Shown: one piece after another, positions 16,308 to 21,248 of the stretch | Numbering within the stretch: position 1 is the first letter of the stretch | How the letters are laid out: each line of letters begins with the position of its first letter | NCBI GenBank assembly: GCA_035493955.1 | Contig: DATJHI010000007.1 | Location: 1-21,248 of the forward strand | DNA from: NCED01 sp035493955 | GTDB lineage: Bacteria > Pseudomonadota > Alphaproteobacteria > Caulobacterales > Caulobacteraceae | Direction of reading: 5' to 3' | DNA length: 21,248 nt | Notes under the pieces: model-generated | What the model was told of the DNA's origin: nothing | Databases searched by the model: none | Seen by the model: only the letters and a program-made list of their open reading frames with translations | Position numbers and translations under genes: made by a program

Positions 16308-16382
16308 AGGCCTTATACGCCAAGATCGAGGCGATCCCGTCGGTCACAACAGGATTTTTGCCGAAGCCCCAGCCCGGCGGCG

Positions 16383-16410
16383 CCTTCGCGCCATCGGGCG
16401 CAGGCGAAGG
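16383..16410 (-). terminator. Stem-loop directly abutting the tRNA-Glu 3' end
   Basis: CCTTCGC (16383-16389) pairs with GCGAAGG (16404-16410), with an inner GCC/GGC pair and a small bulge. On the minus strand it begins at the base after the encoded CCA. No T-tract follows. It may act as a terminator or as a 3' processing signal for tRNA-Glu. Confidence 0.35.
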
Positions 16411-16485
16411 TGGCAGTCCCTAGCGGAGTCGAACCGCTCTTCCTAGAATGAAAATCTAGTGTCCTAACCGATAGACGAAGGGACC
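16411..16485 (-). tRNA. tRNA-Glu (anticodon UUC)
   Basis: On the minus strand, acceptor GGTCCCT pairs with AGGGACT. The first pair is G-U, as is usual in alphaproteobacterial tRNA-Glu. The D arm is CGTCTATCGGTTAGGACA. The anticodon stem CTAGA/TCTAG encloses loop TTTTCAT (anticodon TTC). The T arm is AGCGG-TTCGACT-CCGCT; discriminator G and CCA are encoded, giving 75 nt. It is transcribed away from recJ, from a promoter visible just upstream. Confidence 0.97.
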
Positions 16486-16499
16486 ATCGAGGAGGCCGG

Positions 16500-16529
16500 C
16501 ATATATCGCGGGCCCCCCGGCAAACGCAA
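16500..16529 (-). promoter_or_regulatory. Probable sigma-70-type promoter of tRNA-Glu
   Basis: On the minus strand TTGCGT (16524-16529) and ATATAT/TATATG (16500-16506) are 17-18 bp apart, with a GC-rich spacer. The predicted start would be about 8 bases before the mature tRNA 5' end. The arrangement matches strong stable-RNA promoters. Confidence 0.55.
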
Positions 16530-16574
16530 GCCCCGGAAGGGTTTAAGTGAAAATTCCCGGCCCGCAAGCCGTCG

Positions 16575-18383
16575 TTACGCGGACATCCTGGGATCGGCGG
16601 CGTCCTCGATCTCCAACTGGACGTCGTTGCGGCCCTTCCAGTCGTCGGGTTTCAGCCTTCCGACCACGTGCAGGGCCCCGTTCCGGGCCAGAAGGCGCCG
16701 GCCAAGCTCGGTGTCTCCGGCGCGCCAGGCCACCGCCCTCAGCCGTCCGCCCGCCCCGTCGGCGAGCACGCAGCGGACATGGCCGCCGTTCATCGCCATC
16801 GATTCGACCACCGTCACCGAGGCGGCGGCGAACAGGGGCTCGGGCGCGCCGGGCCCGAACGGCTCCAGCCGCCGGAACTCGTCCAGCAGGGCCCGGCCCG
16901 CCCCCCCCGGGGCGATCAGCACGTCGATCTCCAGCGCGTCGACGGCCAGAGCCTCCTCGGTCTCCACGGCCAGGCTTTCGGTCAGGAAGGCGCGCAGCTC
17001 CGGGATCGCCTCGACCCGCACCGTCAGGCCCGCGGCCATGGCGTGGCCGCCCCCGGCCATCAGCACGCCGGCGTCGAAGGCGGCCTGGATCGCCCGCCCC
17101 AGATTGACCCCCGGCTGCGACCGGCCGGAACCCTTGCCGACGCCGGTGACCGGATCGACGCCGATGACCACCACGGGACGCCGATAACGCTCGCGCAGCC
17201 GTCCGGCGACGATGCCGACCACCCCGGGATGCCAGCCCTCGTGGGCGGCGACCAGGACCGGCGCCTCGGGGTCGAAATTGCTCTGCTGCTCGATCAACCG
17301 GACGGCCTCGTCGAAGGCCTCCTTCTCGATGGACTTGCGTTCGGCGTTGAGGGCGTCGAGCTGTTCGGCCAGATCCTTGGCCTCGGCCGCGTCATCGGTC
17401 GAAAGCAGGCGCGCGCCGAGGTCGGACCGGCCGATCCGCCCCCCGGCGTTGATCCGCGGGCCGAGCACGAAGCCGGCATGGAACACGCTCGCCGGCCCCT
17501 CCTGTGCGCCCGCCACGGCCAGCAGCGCCTTCAGGCCGGGATTGGCCCAGGCCGACATCACCTTCAGCCCCTGGGCGGTCAGGGCCCGGTTGAAGCCGGT
17601 CAGCCGGGTCACGTCGCAGACCGCGCCCAAGGCGACGAGGTCGAGCCACTGGCGCAGGTCCGGCTCCGGCCGGCTCCCGAACAGGCCGCGTCTGCGGGCC
17701 TCGCGGTTCATCGCCGCCAGGAGGACGAAGACCACCCCTGCTGCGCACAGGTTGCCCTGGCCGGACGCGCAGTCCGGCCGGTTGGGATTGACCAGGGCCG
17801 CGGCCGGGGGCGGCTCGCCGCGCATCAGGTGGTGGTCGATCACCACGACCTCGAGCCCGATGTCTGCCGCTGCAACCAGAGCGTCGTGGGCGGCGGCGCC
17901 GCAGTCGACGGTGACCACCAGCTCGGCCCCCTCGTCCTTCAGCCGGCGGAAGGCCGCCGGACTCGGGCCATAGCCCTCCCGCATGCGGTCGGGGACATAG
18001 ATGGGCAGGTCGCGGCCCATGGCCCGGAACCAGCGCACCAGCAGGGCGGCGCTGGTCGCTCCGTCCACGTCGTAGTCGGCGAACACCGTGACCGGCCGCC
18101 CGGCGGCGACGGCGTCGACCAGGACCTCGGCGGCTCGGTCCATCTCCGTGAAGCTTGACGGGTCGGGAAACAGGGCCTTGAGCGTGGGGTTGAGATAGGC
18201 CTCGGCGATATCCTCCCCCACGCCCCGCGCGGCCAGGGCCCGGGCCAGGGGCTCGGACAGGCCGAGCCGGAGCTGATGGGAGCGCACCGCGGCGGCGTCG
18301 GCGGGGCGCGCGCGCCAGGCGCGTCCGCTCAGCGACCGGGTGACGCCGAGGAACGCGGAAAGGTCGTGGTCGCCATCGGCCAT
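16575..18383 (-). CDS. recJ: Single-stranded-DNA-specific exonuclease RecJ
   Basis: This 602-residue DHH-family 5'-3' ssDNA exonuclease takes part in the RecF recombination pathway, mismatch repair and base excision repair. The metal-binding motifs are present: DYDVDG at 103-108, the VTVDCG segment near 157, and DHH at 183-185 (VVIDHHLMRGE). RINAGGRIG near 308 and the DHHA1 segment (SGRSQPGVNLGRAI, MAGGGHAMAAGL) follow. A C-terminal OB domain carries LKPDDWKGRNDVQLEIEDA. Length is normal. I chose the ATG at 18383 because family similarity (FLGVTRSLSGRAWRAR) starts just after it. It has no clear Shine-Dalgarno sequence and might be read from a leaderless mRNA; the 16-codon extension upstream looks non-coding. 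It lies 126 bp after glpX on the same strand, so it may be a separate unit. Confidence 0.96.
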   Translation of the reverse strand: MADGDHDLSAFLGVTRSLSGRAWRARPADAAAVRSHQLRLGLSEPLARALAARGVGEDIAEAYLNPTLKALFPDPSSFTEMDRAAEVLVDAVAAGRPVTVFADYDVDGATSAALLVRWFRAMGRDLPIYVPDRMREGYGPSPAAFRRLKDEGAELVVTVDCGAAAHDALVAAADIGLEVVVIDHHLMRGEPPPAAALVNPNRPDCASGQGNLCAAGVVFVLLAAMNREARRRGLFGSRPEPDLRQWLDLVALGAVCDVTRLTGFNRALTAQGLKVMSAWANPGLKALLAVAGAQEGPASVFHAGFVLGPRINAGGRIGRSDLGARLLSTDDAAEAKDLAEQLDALNAERKSIEKEAFDEAVRLIEQQSNFDPEAPVLVAAHEGWHPGVVGIVAGRLRERYRRPVVVIGVDPVTGVGKGSGRSQPGVNLGRAIQAAFDAGVLMAGGGHAMAAGLTVRVEAIPELRAFLTESLAVETEEALAVDALEIDVLIAPGGAGRALLDEFRRLEPFGPGAPEPLFAAASVTVVESMAMNGGHVRCVLADGAGGRLRAVAWRAGDTELGRRLLARNGALHVVGRLKPDDWKGRNDVQLEIEDAADPRMSA

Positions 18384-18465
18384 GAGGCCAGTGTAGGGCC
18401 GAATCGGGTCGGGCGTCGCCCAGGGGCGCAAAGCCGCCCACAGGTCATTTGGAAGCGGGACTTGA

Positions 18466-18478
18466 GGACCGCAGGTCC
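18466..18478 (-). terminator. Small hairpin between glpX and recJ
   Basis: GGACC-GCA-GGTCC is a perfect 5 bp stem with a 3-base loop, 31 bp past the glpX stop on the minus strand. No T-tract follows, so its role as a terminator is weakly supported. The rest of the 126 bp gap shows nothing else convincing. Confidence 0.25.
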
Positions 18479-18509
18479 GAATGGCCCGCGCAACCGACCG
18501 AGCCTCTGC

Positions 18510-19493
18510 CTAGATCGGCCGCTTCATGCGGATTTCACGCACCGTGTGGGTGATGGAGTTCATCACCAGGGTGTGGGTGTGGACGAAGCCGCCCTTGACC
18601 TTGACCCCGTCCAGCAGGGCGCCGTCGGTGACGCCGGTGGCCGCGAACACGGCGTCGCCCTTGACCAGCTCGTCCAGCTCATACTTGCGCCCGAAGTCCT
18701 CGTCCTTGAGGCCGAGCCGGCGCGCGCGGGCCTTCTCGTCCTCGTTGCGGAAGACCAGGCGCCCCTGGAACTGGCCGCCCACGCACTTCAGCGCCGCGCA
18801 GGCCAGGACCCCCTCGGGCGCCCCCCCGGAGCCGACATAGAGGTCGATCCCGGTCTCGGGGTCGGTGGTGTTGATCACCCCGGCCACGTCGCCGTCGGAG
18901 ATCAGGTGCACGCGCGCGCCGACGCTGCGCAGCGAGGCGATGATCTCGGTGTGGCGCGGCCGGTCCAGCACGCAGACGGTGATCGCGCTCGGCTCGACCC
19001 CCTTGGCCTTGGCCAGGGAGCGGACGTTGTCGGCGGGAGACTTGTCGAGGTCGACGACCCCCTTGGGATAGCCCGGCCCGACCGCGATCTTGTCCATATA
19101 GGTGTCGGGGGCGTGCAGCATGCCGCCGGCAGGGGAAAAGGCGATGACCGCGCAGGCGTTGGCCATGGCCTTGGCCGTCAGGGTGGTGCCTTCCAGCGGG
19201 TCCAGGGCGATGTCGATCCGCGGCCCTTTGCCGGCCCCGACCTTTTCGCCGATGTAGAGCATCGGCGCCTCGTCGCGCTCGCCCTCGCCGATGACGATCA
19301 GGCCGTCGATGTTGAGCTGGTTCAGGCCGGTGCGCATGGCGTCGACGGCGGCCTGGTCGGCGGCCTTCTCGTCACCCAGCCCGACCAGCCTGAAGGCGGC
19401 GATCGCGGCGAGCTCGGCGACCTGGGCCGCATCGAGGATGAGGTTCCGCGCGAGTTGGCTGTTTTGGCCTCCTCCCAGTTTCGTCCCACCCAT
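18510..19493 (-). CDS. glpX: Fructose-1,6-bisphosphatase class II (GlpX)
   Basis: The protein has 327 residues and hydrolyses fructose 1,6-bisphosphate to fructose 6-phosphate in gluconeogenesis; some members also act on sedoheptulose 1,7-bisphosphate. The lithium-sensitive phosphatase fold is marked by GEGERDEAPML (69-79) and the metal-binding DPLEGTT (98-104). GSGGAPEGVLAC near 213-224 and a C-terminal HTHTLVMNS segment are also family traits. The ATG at 19493 has a near-perfect AAGGAG 10 bases upstream; the 18-codon upstream extension was rejected. It lies 64 bp downstream of hom on the same strand, so the two are probably cotranscribed. Between them on the minus strand is a small GTCCC/GGGAC hairpin (19528-19543). 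Confidence 0.95.
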   Translation of the reverse strand: MGGTKLGGGQNSQLARNLILDAAQVAELAAIAAFRLVGLGDEKAADQAAVDAMRTGLNQLNIDGLIVIGEGERDEAPMLYIGEKVGAGKGPRIDIALDPLEGTTLTAKAMANACAVIAFSPAGGMLHAPDTYMDKIAVGPGYPKGVVDLDKSPADNVRSLAKAKGVEPSAITVCVLDRPRHTEIIASLRSVGARVHLISDGDVAGVINTTDPETGIDLYVGSGGAPEGVLACAALKCVGGQFQGRLVFRNEDEKARARRLGLKDEDFGRKYELDELVKGDAVFAATGVTDGALLDGVKVKGGFVHTHTLVMNSITHTVREIRMKRPI

Positions 19494-19557
19494 GCCCGTC
19501 AAGCTCCTTGAGTCGGTAGTCGTTGTTGTCCCCCTGGAGGGACCCATGGCGATTTCC

Positions 19558-20844
19558 TCAGATCCGCGCGATCCGGATCATCCGGGGCCGTTCCACCACG
19601 GCCTCGAGGGCCTCGATGTGGTCTATGGCGTCGCGGACGGCGCCTTCGGACGCCGGCTGGGTGGTCAGGACGATCGGAACCAAACCTGTATCCTCGACCG
19701 GGCGTTGCAGGAAGCTGTCGATCGACACGCCCGCCTTGGCCAGGGCCTCGGACACGCCGGCGATGACTCCCGGACGGTCGCGGACCACCAGGCGCAGGAA
19801 GGCCTTGCCCACGCGCTGTTGCGGGTCCCCCGGCGGCAGGGGCGACAACCCCTCCGCGGCGCCCTGGAACACGGGCCGGCTGGCGCCGGCGATGACGTCG
19901 GCGATGTCGGCGGCGACCGCGGCGGCGGTGGGACCCGCTCCGGCGCCGGGGCCCTGCAGATAGATCCGCCCGATCCGGCGGCCCTCGATGAACAGCGCGT
20001 TGAGCGAACCCCCCGCCTGGGCGAGAGGGTGGTCCAGGGGCGTCAGAGCCGGATTGACCCGGACGCTGGCCCCGCCCGCCTCGCGGCTGGCCGAAGCGAT
20101 CAGCTTGATGCGATAGCCGAGTTCGTGGGCCAGGCGGATGTCCACGAGCTCGATCTGCTCGATCCCCTCCACCTCGGCGGCGGCGAAATTGGGCGCCCCC
20201 CCGAAAGCCAGGGCCGCCAGCAGGCAGAGCTTATGGGCGGCGTCGAAACCGCCCACGTCCATGGTCGGGTCGGCCTCGGCGTAGCCCAGCCGCTGCGCCT
20301 CGTCGAGGGCGCTCGCGTAGTCCGATTCCTGCTCTTCCATCTGCGTCAGGATGAAATTGCTGGTGCCGTTGAGAATCGCCGTCAGCGACTCGATCTGGTT
20401 GGCCGATAGGCACTGGCTGATGTTGGCGATGATCGGAATGCCGCCGGCCACCGAGGCCTCGAAGGCGATCGAGCGGCCCAACTCGCGGGCCAGATCGAAC
20501 AGCTCGGGGCCATGCTCGGCCAGCAGGGCCTTATTGGCCGTGATCACGTCCTTGCCGCTTTCCAACAGTGCGATCATGATCGACCGGGCCGGCTCCAGGC
20601 CGCCGACCAGATGGGCGACCGTCGTGATTTCCCGATTGCCGGTGATTTTCGACAAATCGTCGGACAGAATGCCCTTGGGCAGTTCGCAGTCTCGCGGCTT
20701 GTCGACGTCGCGGACGACGACCTGTTCGAGCCACAGCGTGCGGCCGGCATGGCGCGCGGTGCGATCTCCGAAATCGAGCAGCAGCCGCGCCACGCCCGAG
20801 CCGACCGTACCCAGCCCGACGATGCCTACCTTGGTTTTTTCCAT
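19558..20844 (-). CDS. hom: Homoserine dehydrogenase
   Basis: This 428-residue NAD(P)-dependent enzyme reduces aspartate semialdehyde to homoserine, the branch point to threonine and methionine. GxGxxG is at 10-15 (GLGTVG). The catalytic region has ILNGTSNFIL, ADPTMDVGGFDAAHKL (with the Lys and Asp expected for hydride transfer) and GIPII. A C-terminal ACT domain (about 350-428, RLVVRDRPGVIAGVSEALAKAG) suggests feedback by threonine or a similar amino acid. Length is the standard monofunctional form with ACT. The ATG at 20844 starts MEKTKVGIVGLG, the canonical N-terminus; longer frames upstream read through palindromic repeats. The only nearby purines are AAGG immediately before the ATG and the AGGGA side of the repeat hairpin, so initiation context is unusual. 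glpX follows. Confidence 0.96.
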   Translation of the reverse strand: MEKTKVGIVGLGTVGSGVARLLLDFGDRTARHAGRTLWLEQVVVRDVDKPRDCELPKGILSDDLSKITGNREITTVAHLVGGLEPARSIMIALLESGKDVITANKALLAEHGPELFDLARELGRSIAFEASVAGGIPIIANISQCLSANQIESLTAILNGTSNFILTQMEEQESDYASALDEAQRLGYAEADPTMDVGGFDAAHKLCLLAALAFGGAPNFAAAEVEGIEQIELVDIRLAHELGYRIKLIASASREAGGASVRVNPALTPLDHPLAQAGGSLNALFIEGRRIGRIYLQGPGAGAGPTAAAVAADIADVIAGASRPVFQGAAEGLSPLPPGDPQQRVGKAFLRLVVRDRPGVIAGVSEALAKAGVSIDSFLQRPVEDTGLVPIVLTTQPASEGAVRDAIDHIEALEAVVERPRMIRIARI

Positions 20845-20861
20845 GCCTTGCAAATCTAGTT

Positions 20862-20952
20862 CCCTCTCCCTTCGGGAGAGGGTTAGGGCAAGCCCTCGCG
20901 CCCTGTTCTCTAACGAAAGCCTGATGTTCCTTTCCGCGCAAGCGAAAGGAAC
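20862..20952. repeat. Tandem palindromic (REP-like) repeat upstream of hom
   Basis: There are two strong hairpins in tandem. The first is CCCTCTCCC-TTC-GGGAGAGGG (20862-20882), a perfect 9 bp stem. The second is GTTCCTTTC (20926-20934) and GAAAGGAAC (20944-20952), a perfect 9 bp stem around a 9-base loop. The first closely resembles the dispersed CCCTCTCCC...GGGAGAGGG intergenic repeats I recall from Caulobacterales and other proteobacteria. Frames through it give the NPLPKGEG and LSLRERVR peptides typical of such repeats. It begins 17 bp before the hom start codon, so it would lie in the hom leader. Confidence 0.65.
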
Positions 20953-21071
20953 CCTGGCGAACCCGCCATCGTAGAATCGGTGAGTTGCAGTCGTCAAGGC
21001 GGGCGAGGCATCGGTAGTGATACCGAATCCCACCTTTTGTGCAGGCGCCAGGAAATCGGCAGTCACGATGA

Positions 21072-21248
21072 CTATTCTACCGGCCCGCGATCATAGGTAC
21101 GCACGGACTCGAATATGAATGGATCAAGCACCTCGACGCGGCCGGTTGGCCATCTTAGCTCGGCGGAATGCGCCCCGGTCCACCGATGTTCAGGCACGCC
21201 CCACTTCGGCGCATAGTCGCGCGCCAGAAGTGGCCCGACGGCGCAGCC
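21072..21248 (-). CDS. C-terminal fragment of an unrecognised protein
   Basis: A minus-strand frame is open from the right edge to TAG at 21072-21074, giving 58 residues beginning GCAVGPLLARDYAPKWGVPE and ending DRGPVE. The sequence is rich in Trp, Arg and aromatic residues, has no membrane segment and looks like a genuine protein tail, but I do not recognise the family. About a third of its codons end in A or T (including AGA, ATA, CTA and GTA), much more than in the neighbouring genes, hinting at foreign origin or low expression. It lies 227 bp upstream of hom on the same strand; the gap holds the palindromic repeats, so the two are probably not one operon. Confidence 0.5.
   Translation of the reverse strand, partial: GCAVGPLLARDYAPKWGVPEHRWTGAHSAELRWPTGRVEVLDPFIFESVRTYDRGPVE

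Noticed and set aside
16668..18158. 496-codon plus-strand open frame opposite recJ
   Set aside because: Antisense shadow of recJ, with no motif and typical high-GC mirror composition.
20351..20974. 207-codon plus-strand frame overlapping the start of hom
   Set aside because: Antisense to hom and then through the palindromic repeat (LSLRERVR peptide); no independent support.

Overview
The window is chromosomal DNA from a high-GC alphaproteobacterium. The best fit is the Caulobacteraceae (Caulobacter or Phenylobacterium type). Four observations support this: G/C dominates third codon positions; an NDUFS4-like complex I accessory subunit is present, a family restricted to alphaproteobacteria and mitochondria; a double cold-shock-domain CspC/CspD-type protein is present, as known from Caulobacter; and mfd, sdhE and recG are neighbours. 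The genus is inference. Nearly all of the sequence is ordinary core-genome housekeeping. I see no integrase, transposase, CRISPR array, toxin-antitoxin pair, phage gene or recognisable defence system.

Layout, left to right. (1) The 3' end of a Kelch-repeat gene (+) converges with mfd (-). mfd follows sdhE (-), which is divergent from recG (+). (2) recG converges, with a 6 bp gap, on a tightly coupled three-gene operon on the minus strand: hldE, hldD, and a membrane-anchored DUF3089 protein. The first two make ADP-heptose for LPS inner core. (3) Divergent from hldE is a plus-strand sulfur-amino-acid cluster: a CysK-like PLP synthase, a SseA-type mercaptopyruvate sulfurtransferase (start overlaps the cysK stop), and a cystathionine beta-lyase. 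A strong hairpin separates the last two. (4) From 13.2 to 16.5 kb lie three minus-strand tRNA genes (Arg-UCU, Pro-UGG, Glu-UUC), all with encoded CCA. They are interleaved with the complex I subunit, a secreted glutaminyl cyclotransferase (+), a double-CSD cold-shock protein (-), and an orphan TetR regulator (-) with its own inverted-repeat operator. (5) From 16.6 to 20.8 kb a minus-strand run carries hom, glpX and recJ (threonine/methionine branch point, gluconeogenesis, DNA repair). (6) The right edge holds a tandem palindromic (REP-like) intergenic repeat just upstream of hom and the last 58 codons of an unrecognised minus-strand gene whose codon use is unlike its neighbours.

Functional themes are DNA repair (Mfd, RecG, RecJ), envelope heptose synthesis (HldE, HldD), sulfur amino acids (CysK-like, SseA, MetC, and Hom as supplier of homoserine), respiration assembly (SdhE, complex I subunit) and stress response (CspD-like). 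The most interesting leads are three. The DUF3089 protein has Glu where the family's nucleophile Ser is expected and is translationally coupled to hldD. The sulfur cluster puts homologues of three classic H2S-producing enzyme types in one unit. The TetR operator overlaps its own presumed promoter. None amounts to a clearly new system.
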